A stretch of 64,000 nucleotides of DNA from Bacillus ectoiniformans (GCF_016908875.1 NZ_JAFBES010000001.1:186001-250000); one strand, 5' to 3'. Counted from the stretch's first letter, positions 38,535 to 47,681 are shown. Translations and numbers: made by a program. The notes: generated by a model from the letters alone, not told the origin.

Positions 38535-40067
38535 TCAGTCGTCTATCTTACTGAAATCCAATTGAATCGTACGCTGCAGCACTTTCTCCAAATGCTTTTT
38601 TTGTTTGTCACTTTGGTATTTTTCTGACAAATAATCCCTTTCGCAGAATACTTTTATTTTTAATAGGCCTTCTTTTCCTGCCGTTAACTTTAATCGCTTG
38701 ACCACATTTCGTTTTGAACTATTTAAACTAAAACATAGCTTTAAGAGAGCTCCCCATTCTCTCATTTGCTGAATTTCTTCTTTCGTGAACCAGTTGTCGT
38801 AGGAAGAAATATATTGCTTTAGAGTAGAATAGTTAGTGAATGACGCGACGAGAGCCATCTTTACTTTTTCTTTATGGGAGTACCCGTCAAGTGTGGAATT
38901 GGTAAGCAAATAGAAGGTATGCTGACTTTTTGAACTGCTTGAAATATACTCCCCAAGATAAAATAGTGAGGCGGCTTGTTCTAAGAAAAACTGATCGTCT
39001 TCCGCTACATCGAATAAGTGTTCATGTGTAAACTGAGACAATAGTTCGCTTAAAATAAATTGCATTTGGTGGTGGTGAGCTTCATTGAGCTGATAACTTT
39101 TGACGATTCGCATGGTGCCATTTTGTTTGACTTGATGTAATGTTTCCCAAGAAACACCTGGCATCTGCTCTAATATTAGTCCATCCCGCAGCCCTCTTGA
39201 ACTGACAGCCAGCGCAGAAGATCTTGAATATTTCAATAATTGATAAAACACTTCTAGCGCGGGCAGGATGAGATCTGCCCTTTCTTTAGACAGCCCGTCT
39301 ACCTTTTCCAGTTCTTCATACGTTTGAACAGATAATTCTTTATGCAGCTCGGTAAATTCATCTGCGTCTATTTCATACCCATGTATCCCAATATTCGGAT
39401 ATGCTTTTTTCAATTGGGAAACCTTCGCAAGATTTCTGGCGCTTCCCCCGATAGCTACTACTTTATCTGCTCCACTGTCGAGCCAGGGAAATTGTGAAAA
39501 TTCATTTAGAACATAACTAACCAGCTGATCTCTTTCACATTCTGTCATGCGGTTTCCTTTAATGAATTGCTCTTTTAGAGACACCACGCCAAATGGAAAG
39601 CTGAATGTGTGCTGAAGTTCGCGATTTTTGAAGCAGGTAATTTCTGTGCTGCCCCCTCCCATATCCACAATTAATCCGTTTTCAATGGGCAGAGTTTTCG
39701 TCACAGCTGATAGACCAAAGTACGCCTCCTCTTCTCCGCTTAATACTCGAATATGGAAACCGGTTTGCTCTTTTGCTTTACCAATAAGCTCTTCTTTATT
39801 GGCTGCTTGTCTGACGGCTGCCGTAGCTGTGCAATCTGTATGTTCGACTTGGTGATAATCAATGACTTCTTTAAAACTGTTTAATACGCTGATTAAAAGC
39901 TCTATACCTGTTTCTGATAACTCGTTATCACTATTTAGATACGTGCGAAGCCGAATGGGAGCTTTAATATTTTCACACTCTTCAAAGCTTCCATAACGCA
40001 TATGATAGATCACTAAACGAACGGTGTTGGAGCCAATATCAATAATAGCAATTTTAGAATTTTGCAT
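38535..40067 (-). CDS. ppx: Exopolyphosphatase (Ppx/GppA family)
   Basis: Actin-fold phosphatase releasing Pi from polyphosphate ends; guanosine pentaphosphatase activity is also possible in this family. N-terminal IIDIGSNTVRLVIY, GEEEAYFGLSAV and MGGGSTEI motifs are intact. The C-terminal HD-like helical part (from about 310) completes 510 residues, the long form. First gene of ppx-ppk. Confidence 0.93.
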   Translation of the reverse strand: MQNSKIAIIDIGSNTVRLVIYHMRYGSFEECENIKAPIRLRTYLNSDNELSETGIELLISVLNSFKEVIDYHQVEHTDCTATAAVRQAANKEELIGKAKEQTGFHIRVLSGEEEAYFGLSAVTKTLPIENGLIVDMGGGSTEITCFKNRELQHTFSFPFGVVSLKEQFIKGNRMTECERDQLVSYVLNEFSQFPWLDSGADKVVAIGGSARNLAKVSQLKKAYPNIGIHGYEIDADEFTELHKELSVQTYEELEKVDGLSKERADLILPALEVFYQLLKYSRSSALAVSSRGLRDGLILEQMPGVSWETLHQVKQNGTMRIVKSYQLNEAHHHQMQFILSELLSQFTHEHLFDVAEDDQFFLEQAASLFYLGEYISSSSKSQHTFYLLTNSTLDGYSHKEKVKMALVASFTNYSTLKQYISSYDNWFTKEEIQQMREWGALLKLCFSLNSSKRNVVKRLKLTAGKEGLLKIKVFCERDYLSEKYQSDKQKKHLEKVLQRTIQLDFSKIDD

Positions 40068-40200
40068 CGTTGTCTCACTGCTTTCTTTTTACCTTCTATT
40101 TTCCACTAAAAAAGCCTGATTAAAACATGGGAATCGCTTTCCAAACAAAGAAAAACGAGTTATAATAGATGAAAAAAATAGTGCGAAAGGAGTCCTTTAT

Positions 40201-40662
40201 TTGACCAGTCATAAGGTAAAGACCACTAACCCTCTAACCACTCCAACCCTCGCTAAAGCTATTTTCACTGTAAACCGGCATGCTAAAACAGCAACAAACC
40301 CTAAATTTTTATATTTGCTTAAAAAGAAAGCTCTATTAAAAATGATTGTAGAGGGCCGAGCTCAAAAAACAGGTCTGCATTTTTCTAACAATCCAAAATA
40401 TAGCCAGCAGCAATCAGATGTGCTAGTTTCATGCGGTGAATATACGTTTCATATTCCTCCTTGCAAAGAGGATTTTGACAAACTCCCTCACCTTGGCAGT
40501 TTAGATCAGAATAAACGCAACCCCCGCACCACGATGAATTTAATGCAGGCGAAGAAAATTCTTCAAGAATATACGGGTATGAAGGAATATCAAACGAATG
40601 CTTCTCCTAAACAGCCTCGCTATAATAAGCCCGTATTTAAACCGCTCGGACAGTCCTATTAA
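40201..40662 (+). CDS. ykyB: YkyB family protein
   Basis: A 153-residue basic protein of the YkyB family. TTG start at 40201 follows AAAGGAG by 8 bases. Conserved parts include AIFTVNRHAKTATNPKFLY and GLHFSNNPKYSQQQSDVLV. No cysteine pairs or membrane segments. It neighbours cheV and patA as in B. subtilis; function unknown. Confidence 0.87.
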   Translation: MTSHKVKTTNPLTTPTLAKAIFTVNRHAKTATNPKFLYLLKKKALLKMIVEGRAQKTGLHFSNNPKYSQQQSDVLVSCGEYTFHIPPCKEDFDKLPHLGSLDQNKRNPRTTMNLMQAKKILQEYTGMKEYQTNASPKQPRYNKPVFKPLGQSY

Positions 40663-40696
40663 AGGAGATCATCACTCTTAACCATAAGCTTTATGT

Positions 40697-40734
40697 AAAA
40701 AGCACCTGCTGACGTGATCAGCCGGTGCTTTTTT
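40697..40734. terminator. Terminator between ykyB and cheV
   Basis: GCACC/GGTGC and GCTGA/TCAGC form a stem with one bulge on each side, followed by TTTTTT on the plus strand; A-run on the other side. Confidence 0.85.
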
Positions 40735-40764
40735 AAGGTGCCAGCTCTTATTTACTCTTGCCGA

Positions 40765-41667
40765 CTATAGCGATAAACGATCGATATGCATGACAAGCTG
40801 GGCGATTTCCGGCTTGCTTACTTGAGCATTTGCTCCAACTCCATCGCCTTTATGTCTTAAATCATCAGTAATTAATGACGAGAAGATAATAACCGGAAGC
40901 TGTTTTAACTCAGGGTGTTCTTTCACCCGCCGTGTTAAGTGATGGCCGTCCATTTGCGGCATTTCAATATCCGTAATTAGGAGCTGAACCTTTTCTTCCA
41001 CGTTGCCTTCTGCAGCAATCGACTCTAAATACTCTAATGCCAGTTTCCCGTTCTCGAAAAACTCGATATTTTCATATCCTGCTTCATGCAATGTATCATG
41101 AATCAGCTTTCTTAATAACGGAGAATCCTCCGCGACAATTAAACGTTTAGACGAACGCTTTCGGTCACCTAATTGCTTGATTTGCCCTACATGAATGCCT
41201 GAGTGCGGATTAATATCTACAATAATTTTCTCGAAATCCAGCAAGAGTATCATCTCACCGTTAATTTTAATGACCCCAATAATTTGACTGTTGCCGCCTT
41301 GATACATATCGGAAGGTTTTTCAATATCATTCCAGGAAATTCGGTGAATGCGAGTGACATTTTGAACATGGAAGACTACTTTTTGTTTGTTAAATTCCGT
41401 GACAATATATTTATCTGTCTGTTGGTTTCCGGATGGCGGTACGCCCAGAACTTTGGCCATATTGATTACCGGCAGGACCTCACCGCGCAATTGAATAATC
41501 CCTTCAATATGCTCATGAGCATGAGGGATGAATGTGATTGGGAGCGGCTGAATGATCTCTTTTACTTTGATTACGTTAATTCCAAATTTATTATTCTGAA
41601 CTTCAAACTCCACAATTTCCAGTTCGTTTGTACCTGTTTCAAGCAGAATGCCAGTTTCATTGTTCAT
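40765..41667 (-). CDS. cheV: Chemotaxis coupling/response protein CheV
   Basis: Couples receptors to CheA and aids adaptation. N-terminal CheW-like domain (about 15-155) and C-terminal receiver domain (about 175-300) with phosphoacceptor Asp233 in LLITDIEMPQMDG, acidic pocket AEDS and Lys in VSKPEI. 300 residues. It implies a motile organism, although no flagellar genes are in the window. Confidence 0.94.
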   Translation of the reverse strand: MNNETGILLETGTNELEIVEFEVQNNKFGINVIKVKEIIQPLPITFIPHAHEHIEGIIQLRGEVLPVINMAKVLGVPPSGNQQTDKYIVTEFNKQKVVFHVQNVTRIHRISWNDIEKPSDMYQGGNSQIIGVIKINGEMILLLDFEKIIVDINPHSGIHVGQIKQLGDRKRSSKRLIVAEDSPLLRKLIHDTLHEAGYENIEFFENGKLALEYLESIAAEGNVEEKVQLLITDIEMPQMDGHHLTRRVKEHPELKQLPVIIFSSLITDDLRHKGDGVGANAQVSKPEIAQLVMHIDRLSL

Positions 41668-41783
41668 ATGCCTTTTGTCCCCTTGCTTTTTTATTTTACT
41701 ATATCATGAAACTGGAAGTAATAAACGGGAAAATTATTTAGATTTATTTAACATTATATTAATAAAATTTTTACATTCCGCAT

Positions 41784-41858
41784 AAAAAAACCGACTCAAA
41801 CGTTCAGATCCTTTAAGCAGCCGAATGACTGCGTAAAGGCTTCGAACTCTTGAGCCGG
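41784..41858 (-). terminator. Long interrupted terminator after the second ykuV
   Basis: CCGxCTCAA, GTTC, CCTTTA and GCAG segments at one end pair in order with the other end, giving a four-part stem of about 33 bp before a seven-T run on the minus strand. Confidence 0.8.
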
Positions 41859-41866
41859 CCTCAACC

Positions 41867-42310
41867 TTATTCTTGTTCTAGTACTCGATTAATTTTCTTC
41901 TTCAGCATATCCATTCCGCTTCCTCCCGCTTGGAAATGTCGAAGCTTGCCTTCTTTATCAAATACATAATAAGCAGGAACATATTTGTTTTCGAAGGCAT
42001 CTGTTAATTTATGCTCGCTATCTACAAAGATCGGTTGAATAATATCATGCCCCATGGCCATTTGATTGATCACTGAAACGTCTAAATCATCTTCTGAACG
42101 AGGCATATGTACAGCTACTACATTTAATTCATCTTCATATTCATCGCGAAGATCATTGATCTCAGGCATCGCTTCCTTACATAAATAGCAGCTGACTGAC
42201 CAGAAATGAATCAACGTTGGTTTCTTACCTACTAATTCTTCTTTTGTCACTTCTCCATTGATCCATTTAGTCGCTCCAGTTAATTCAGGCATTTGTTCTC
42301 TTAATTTCAA
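41867..42310 (-). CDS. Second YkuV-like thiol-disulfide oxidoreductase
   Basis: A 147-residue paralogue of the YkuV at 24575-25030 with about three-quarters of residues the same by eye. Active site is CYLC (Cys41-Cys44) and the VPAYYVFD cis-Pro segment is retained. No signal peptide. Its own long terminator and a PerR-like box upstream suggest independent, possibly peroxide-linked, expression. Probably a lineage-specific duplication. Confidence 0.9.
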   Translation of the reverse strand: MKLREQMPELTGATKWINGEVTKEELVGKKPTLIHFWSVSCYLCKEAMPEINDLRDEYEDELNVVAVHMPRSEDDLDVSVINQMAMGHDIIQPIFVDSEHKLTDAFENKYVPAYYVFDKEGKLRHFQAGGSGMDMLKKKINRVLEQE

Positions 42311-42343
42311 GTTCTTCCACCTCTTATTATATTGTTTATTTAT

Positions 42344-42358
42344 TTATAATAATTATTA
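42344..42358. promoter_or_regulatory. Candidate PerR-like box of the second ykuV
   Basis: TTATAATAATTATTA differs from TTATAATNATTATAA at one position. It lies 34 bases before the start codon in very AT-rich sequence, so chance is possible. Confidence 0.4.
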
Positions 42359-42464
42359 ATTAATATATTTTATATTATAGGAACTGTTTTTAATTACGTC
42401 AAGATACTAGACTTATATTTTTAAATTACTTTTTCAGAGATGAAGAATGACTTAATACTCCTAA

Positions 42465-42594
42465 TTGATTGAAACGAAAGGTGCGAGACTCCTGCGGGAT
42501 CAGCGTGACAGGTGAGATCCCGCAGGCGCTTTAGCGCTGAGGAAGCTCACCGCGCGCCCCGCGGAAAGCGAAGCATCCTGGAGTGAAATCAACC
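42465..42594 (+). repeat. Dispersed ~130-bp palindromic repeat, copy A
   Basis: GC-rich island in AT-rich surroundings, containing the inverted pairs CTGCGGGATC/GATCCCGCAG, GGTGAG/CTCACC and GCGCTTTAGCGC. It is nearly identical to copy B at 54512-54642 in opposite orientation. No open frame. I recall similar elements scattered in many Bacillus genomes; this is probably a REP/MITE-like non-autonomous family. The rest of the 42311-42706 gap holds no gene. Confidence 0.85.
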
Positions 42595-42706
42595 TTTGCT
42601 TTTTTATGACAGACTTTCATCAGTTCTTCAGAAATGAATCGGAATTTATCATGCCAGACCCCTGCTATCAATGGTAAAATAACAGGACAGAAAGGTGGTT
42701 TTTACG

Positions 42707-43867
42707 TTGGAACATCGTCTGAATGACAGTGTGAAAAATATAGAGATATCAGGAATCCGGAAGTTTTTTAATTTAGTAGGCGGGACAGAAGATATGATTT
42801 CGCTGACGATCGGTCAGCCCGACTTTCCTACGCCTCTGCACGTGAAAGAAGCTGGCATTAAATCTATTCATAATAATTTCACCAACTATACACATAACGC
42901 GGGATTTATCGAACTGCGAACGGCAGCGGCAAACTTTGTACATAATAAATACAAACTGAATTATAACCCTGAGACGGAAGTCATCATTACAGTTGGTGCA
43001 AGCCAAGCCATCGATGTGGCACTTAGAACCATTTTATGCCGCGGAGATGAAGTGATTCTTCCTGGACCGGTTTATCCTGGCTATGAGCCGATTATTCATA
43101 TGTGCGGGGCAGCACCTGTCATGGTTGATACACGTGATAATGAATTTAAGCTAACAGCCGATTTAATTGAACAGGCAATTACTGAAAAGACAAAAGCTCT
43201 GATCTTGCCTTACCCATCCAATCCGACCGGCGTCAGCTTGTCTGAAACAGAGCTGCAAGAAATTGCCGAACTGTTAAAAGATAAAGATATTTTTATCATT
43301 GCGGACGAAATCTACAGTGAGCTCACATATGATCAAACGCATGTGTCCATTTCGCAGTTTTTAAAGTCTCAAACGATTGTGCTCAATGGCTTATCAAAGT
43401 CTCATTCCATGACCGGCTGGAGAATTGGACTATTATTTGCCCCTGAAGCGATTGCTAAACATATTTTGAAGGTGCACCAATATAATGTATCTTGTGCGTC
43501 TTCCGTGTCACAAATGGCGGCGATTGAAGCCTTGACTGCAGGGTGTGATGATGCTTTGCCGATGAGAGAGCAATATAATAAGCGCCGGGAATATGTATTC
43601 GAACGTTTATCCAACATGGGGTTAGACGTGGTAAAACCTGATGGAGCTTTTTATTTCTTTGTGAAGATACCAGACCAGATCACGGAGTCTTCTTTTGATT
43701 TCTGTTATAAGCTAGCCACTTCGTATAAAGTGGCTGTCGTTCCAGGAAGTGCTTTTTCTGCGTTTGGTGAAGGATATTTCCGGCTGTCTTATGCTTGTTC
43801 AATGGAAATGCTTGAAAATGGATTAGACCGGATAGAGGCTTATTTAAATACATTGGCTCTGAAATAA
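42707..43867 (+). CDS. patA: Aminotransferase A (PatA), class I/II
   Basis: PLP-dependent fold-type I aminotransferase, involved in lysine/diaminopimelate metabolism in B. subtilis. TTG at 42707 lies 8 bases after AAAGGTGG and gives MEHRLNDSVK, matching the family start. YPSNPTGVSLS, the Asp-Tyr pair IADEIYSEL, and the PLP lysine in NGLSKSHSMTGWRIG are present. 386 residues. AACSSxSQ-type ending region normal. Confidence 0.92.
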   Translation: MEHRLNDSVKNIEISGIRKFFNLVGGTEDMISLTIGQPDFPTPLHVKEAGIKSIHNNFTNYTHNAGFIELRTAAANFVHNKYKLNYNPETEVIITVGASQAIDVALRTILCRGDEVILPGPVYPGYEPIIHMCGAAPVMVDTRDNEFKLTADLIEQAITEKTKALILPYPSNPTGVSLSETELQEIAELLKDKDIFIIADEIYSELTYDQTHVSISQFLKSQTIVLNGLSKSHSMTGWRIGLLFAPEAIAKHILKVHQYNVSCASSVSQMAAIEALTAGCDDALPMREQYNKRREYVFERLSNMGLDVVKPDGAFYFFVKIPDQITESSFDFCYKLATSYKVAVVPGSAFSAFGEGYFRLSYACSMEMLENGLDRIEAYLNTLALK

Positions 43868-43871
43868 TTAA

Positions 43872-43908
43872 TAGCCCCCTTCTAACGCGCTCAGAAGGGG
43901 GCTGTTTT
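43872..43908. terminator. Terminator between patA and ykwC
   Basis: AGCCCCCTTCT pairs perfectly with AGAAGGGGGCT, followed by GTTTT. Confidence 0.85.
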
Positions 43909-44776
43909 AGTTCCAGTATTTAATTAGAGCTTGCGTTCCGCTTTCTTCTTCTCCTTTAGCTGCTAGTTCTTCATACATGTCTTTTGCCATTGTCAGACCT
44001 GGAAGATCTAATTCCATTCGCTCCGCTTCTTCTAAAGCGATTTTCATATCTTTAATAAAATGTTTAATATAAAATCCCGGAGCATAGTCGCCTTTGATGA
44101 TACGAGGGGCTAAATTGGAAAGTGACCAGCTTCCTGCTGCACCGCTTGCAATACTTTTTAACACCGTTTCAGGATTCAGTCCTGCTTTTTTGGCATACAA
44201 TAAAGACTCACAGATTCCAATCATATTTGTCGCAATCGCTATTTGATTGCACATTTTTGTATGCTGTCCTGCACCTGCATCCCCTTGATACACAATATTT
44301 TCTCCGATGATTTCTAACAGCGGCAAGATATCAGTAAATGTCTCATAGTCTCCTCCTGCCATGATCGCTAAAGTGCCATTTTTCGCTCCTATATCCCCGC
44401 CTGAAACGGGGGCATCGATCGACCTGACTCCGATCTCTTTCGATTTTTCATAAATCTCTTTCGCCAAACTTGGCTTTGACGTCGTCATATCCACCACAAT
44501 TTGACCTGGACGGCTATTGGCTAATAGGCCGTTAGAGCCAAAGTACACCTCTTTCACATCTTTCGGCTCTCCAATAATCGTAAATATTATATCGGACTGT
44601 TTCGAAAGCTCCCCTGGCGTTTCACACCAGATCGCTCCATTTGATAACAAGTCATTAGCTTTATCCTTCGTCCGAGTGTAGATCGCTAACGGATAACCAG
44701 CTTGTTGAATATGACGGGCCATACTTTTCCCCATAACGCCTATTCCAATAAAACCAATGGTTTGTTTATCTTTCAT
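43907..44776 (-). CDS. ykwC: 3-hydroxyacid dehydrogenase family oxidoreductase (YkwC-like)
   Basis: NAD(P)-dependent beta-hydroxyacid dehydrogenase (6-phosphogluconate/3-hydroxyisobutyrate type), 289 residues. GFIGIGVMGKSMARHI Rossmann motif, substrate-binding DAPVSGGDIGAKNGTL, and catalytic Lys in GAGQHTKMCNQ. Substrate could be 3-hydroxyisobutyrate, tartronate semialdehyde or succinic semialdehyde. Position next to patA/ptsI region agrees with ykwC in B. subtilis. Confidence 0.85.
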   Translation of the reverse strand: MKDKQTIGFIGIGVMGKSMARHIQQAGYPLAIYTRTKDKANDLLSNGAIWCETPGELSKQSDIIFTIIGEPKDVKEVYFGSNGLLANSRPGQIVVDMTTSKPSLAKEIYEKSKEIGVRSIDAPVSGGDIGAKNGTLAIMAGGDYETFTDILPLLEIIGENIVYQGDAGAGQHTKMCNQIAIATNMIGICESLLYAKKAGLNPETVLKSIASGAAGSWSLSNLAPRIIKGDYAPGFYIKHFIKDMKIALEEAERMELDLPGLTMAKDMYEELAAKGEEESGTQALIKYWN

Positions 44777-44821
44777 TTTTATAGCCTCATTCCCTAATCA
44801 TTTTGCCTAACTTATTAAATC

Positions 44822-44853
44822 AAAAAAAGAGACCTGCCGCTAAGACAGGTCCC
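44822..44853 (-). terminator. Terminator after the SDR gene
   Basis: GGACCTGTC/GGCAGGTC hairpin and seven Ts on the minus strand. Confidence 0.8.
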
Positions 44854-44854
44854 A

Positions 44855-44940
44855 AGAAAAGGGGGGGTGTGAGTGAGAATCTCCAATTGATAATGCTTAA
44901 TTATATCGTTCCCCGGCCCCTGTCTTTTTAAACCCATATT
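44855..44940. other. Structured intergenic element downstream of the SDR gene
   Basis: On the plus strand AAGAAAAGGGGGGG is followed by TGAGTGAGAAT, and about 50 bases on by CCCCGGCCCCTGTCTTTTT, which can pair with the G-run. It directly adjoins the terminator and has the same layout as the element at 45861-45940. A 20-codon frame from GTG 44878 exists but is weakly supported. Confidence 0.4.
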
Positions 44941-44953
44941 GATAAAAAAATTT

Positions 44954-45736
44954 TTAAATAGATCTCACCATTCCGCCATCTACTAGAAAACTGCTTCCAG
45001 TCATGTAGGTATTCTCATCTGAAGCGAGGAAAGCCACCACATTGGCAAACTCTTCAGGCTTTCCATACCTGCCAAGAGGAATCTTATTCTTCATTTGTTC
45101 TTCCTGCTGCTCAATTGAAATTCCTTGTTTATCCGCATTGAATTCATCAAGATGACGGACACGGTCTGTAGCAATTCTTCCTGGGGCTACTGTATTGACA
45201 AGGATGTTATCATTAGCGAATTCCTCTGCCAGCGTTTTAGATAGACCGACAATGCCTGTGCGGAATGTATTTGAAAGAATTAAACCCGGAATAGGCTCTT
45301 TAATAGAGGAAGAGGCAATGTTAATAATTTTCCCTCCCTGTTTCTTTAAATACGGCAGTGCTTCACGAATCACTCGTATGTAAGAAAGCAGATTTAATTC
45401 AAATGCACTTTGCCAATCTGAATCGCTCATGTCTTCAAACTTGCCAGCCTTTGGACCTCCTGCATTATTTATTAAAATATCAATTGTTCCGAAATGCTTC
45501 ACTGTCTCTTCTGTCAGTTTTTTTATCTGAGTCGGATCCGTTATATCACATACCATATATTCGACTTGTCCATCGTATTGTGATTTAATTTCTGCTTGAA
45601 CTTCAGACAATTTATCTTCTGAGCGGCTAGCAAGCATGACATTGGCTCCCTTTTGCGCCAGCTTTTGCGCAATGGCTTTTCCTAGTCCTTGACTTGAAGC
45701 TAATACTAAAGCAGTTTTTCCTTGAAATTGATTCAT
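44954..45736 (-). CDS. SDR family protein with altered catalytic residues
   Basis: Rossmann-fold short-chain dehydrogenase-like protein, 260 residues from ATG 45736. The cofactor motif reads LASSQGLG instead of TGxxxGxG. NNAGG and the C-terminal LVDGG are normal, and SSSIKEP supplies the Ser. The YxxxK position reads SNTFR, so both Tyr and Lys appear replaced (Ser and Arg). This agrees with the BKR-like SDR subgroup (cd05344 in my memory), which lacks a perfect tetrad. Catalysis is uncertain; a binding or unusual reductase role is possible. Confidence 0.82.
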   Translation of the reverse strand: MNQFQGKTALVLASSQGLGKAIAQKLAQKGANVMLASRSEDKLSEVQAEIKSQYDGQVEYMVCDITDPTQIKKLTEETVKHFGTIDILINNAGGPKAGKFEDMSDSDWQSAFELNLLSYIRVIREALPYLKKQGGKIINIASSSIKEPIPGLILSNTFRTGIVGLSKTLAEEFANDNILVNTVAPGRIATDRVRHLDEFNADKQGISIEQQEEQMKNKIPLGRYGKPEEFANVVAFLASDENTYMTGSSFLVDGGMVRSI

Positions 45737-45829
45737 GTATGTATGCCTCCCACTTGTTAATCTGTTTACTATTATAATATAGTTTGAATTTTCGTGCATT
45801 TTTCTTGTCTGCTTTTCTTAATAAAAACA

Positions 45830-45860
45830 AAAAAAATCCAGGCAATGAATTGCCTGGACC
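45830..45860 (-). terminator. ptsI terminator
   Basis: CCAGGCAAT pairs with ATTGCCTGG, followed by eight Ts on the minus strand. Confidence 0.85.
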
Positions 45861-45940
45861 AAAAAAGTGGGGGAAAATGAGAATGAAAAGGCTAAGTGAG
45901 TCTTCTCATATGCTGTTATATCATTTATACCCACTTTTTT
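45861..45940. other. Structured intergenic element downstream of ptsI
   Basis: AAAAAAGTGGG (45861-45871) and CCCACTTTTTT (45930-45940) are perfect complements 58 bases apart; TGAGAA (45878-45883) and TTCTCA (45903-45908) pair inside. It abuts the ptsI terminator. Same order of parts as at 44855-44940. Confidence 0.5.
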
Positions 45941-45965
45941 CGTATTAAACACATAAATGAAACAT

Positions 45966-47681
45966 TTATTTAGAAACTTTTTTTACCGCTTGGATGACTT
46001 CACCATAAGTTCGCAAATTTAGTGCTTCTTCTGCCAGATTTTCCATCTCAGCTTTTGAAAGGCGTTTCAATTGTGAGCGAGCTTTTAATATGGATGTAGC
46101 ACTCATTGAGAATTCATCTAAACCTAATCCGAGCAGAATAGGTATAGCCACTTCATCTCCAGCCATTTCACCGCACATGCCAGCCCATTTGCCTTCTTTA
46201 TGAGCGGCATCAATCACCATTTTGATTAAGCGCAGAATGGATGGGTTATAAGGCTGATACAAATAAGACACTCTTTCATTCATCCGATCCGCTGCCATCG
46301 TATATTGAATTAAATCATTCGTCCCGATGCTAAAGAAGTCGACCTCTTTCGCAAATTGATCAGCTAAGATAGCTGTTGACGGAATTTCGACCATGATTCC
46401 TACTTCAATATTTTCTGACACGCTGACACCTTCATCAATTAATGATTGCTTCGCCGATTCAAGTGCCGCTTTCGCTTCACGGAATTCATCTAATGTAGCG
46501 ATCATAGGAAACATAATTTTTAAATTTCCATAGACGCTTGCACGAAGCAAGGCTCGAAGCTGAGTTTGAAAAATATCTCGATCCTCTAAGCATAAACGAA
46601 TGGCCCGGAATCCTAGAAAAGGGTTCATTTCCTTTGGCAAATCTAAATAAGGAAGCTCTTTATCTCCGCCAATATCTAATGTGCGGACGACAACCGGCTT
46701 ACCATCCATTCCTTCAAGCACGGCTTTATAGGACTCGAACTGTTCGTCTTCGGTCGGCAATTGGTCTCGGCCCATATAAAGAAATTCGGTTCGATACAGT
46801 CCAATGCCTTCTCCGCCATTATTAATCACACCTTTTAAATCTTTAGGCGTGCCAATGTTCGCAGCCAGTTCTACATGATATCCGTCGGCAGTAACCGTTT
46901 TCTCATTCACGAGTTTTGCCCACTCTGCTTTTTGCTCTTCATACTGTGCAGAAATCTCGCGGTATTCAGCCAGCAATTCTTCAGTCGGATTAATATGTAC
47001 TTGTCCTTTTAATCCGTCCACTATGACCATGTCGCCATTTTCAATTTGCTGAGTCACTTCTTTCGCTCCAACGACTGCAGGGATCTCCATTGAACGGGCC
47101 ATGATCGCCGAGTGAGACGTTCTGCCTCCGATATCAGTTGTAAACCCTTTAACAAATTCACGATTTAATTGAGCGGTATCTGAAGGGGTGAGATCTTCAG
47201 CGATGATAATGACTTCTTCAGCAATTAAGCTTGGATTCGCCAGTTGAACTTGCAGTAAATGAGCAAGGATTCGCTTAGTTACATCGCGAATGTCAGCAGC
47301 GCGTTCCTTCATATAATCATTGTCCATCGACTCGAACATCGCAATGAACATATCCCCTGTTTCTTTTAAAGCGTGTTCTGCGTTGACAGAATCTGTTTTG
47401 ATTTTTTCCTCAATTGGCTGAATGAGTTCAGGATCACTTAAAACCAGTAAATGAGCTTCGAAAATGGCCGCTTTATCCGCGCCAAGATCTTTGTATGCCT
47501 TTTCTTTAATCGTTTCAAGATCCGTTTTTGCCGCTTGAAGAGCAGTCTGAAATCGATTGACTTCTTCCGCTGGATCGGAAACAGATGACTGATTAAATGA
47601 TAAGTCAGGTTCTACTAATCGGTAAGCTTTAGCAATCGCAATTCCATTAGAAGCAGCAATTCCATTAAGAATGGTTGACAT
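45966..47681 (-). CDS. ptsI: PTS enzyme I (phosphoenolpyruvate-protein phosphotransferase)
   Basis: Takes phosphate from PEP and passes it to HPr. N-terminal HPr-binding helical domain, phospho-His190 in [16 protein letters not shown]-binding C-terminal barrel with FLGFRAIR and the catalytic MCGEMAGDE. 571 residues, standard. Start overlaps ptsH stop (TAATG), so strictly coupled. Cytosolic; general component for all PTS sugars. Confidence 0.97.
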   Translation of the reverse strand: MSTILNGIAASNGIAIAKAYRLVEPDLSFNQSSVSDPAEEVNRFQTALQAAKTDLETIKEKAYKDLGADKAAIFEAHLLVLSDPELIQPIEEKIKTDSVNAEHALKETGDMFIAMFESMDNDYMKERAADIRDVTKRILAHLLQVQLANPSLIAEEVIIIAEDLTPSDTAQLNREFVKGFTTDIGGRTSHSAIMARSMEIPAVVGAKEVTQQIENGDMVIVDGLKGQVHINPTEELLAEYREISAQYEEQKAEWAKLVNEKTVTADGYHVELAANIGTPKDLKGVINNGGEGIGLYRTEFLYMGRDQLPTEDEQFESYKAVLEGMDGKPVVVRTLDIGGDKELPYLDLPKEMNPFLGFRAIRLCLEDRDIFQTQLRALLRASVYGNLKIMFPMIATLDEFREAKAALESAKQSLIDEGVSVSENIEVGIMVEIPSTAILADQFAKEVDFFSIGTNDLIQYTMAADRMNERVSYLYQPYNPSILRLIKMVIDAAHKEGKWAGMCGEMAGDEVAIPILLGLGLDEFSMSATSILKARSQLKRLSKAEMENLAEEALNLRTYGEVIQAVKKVSK

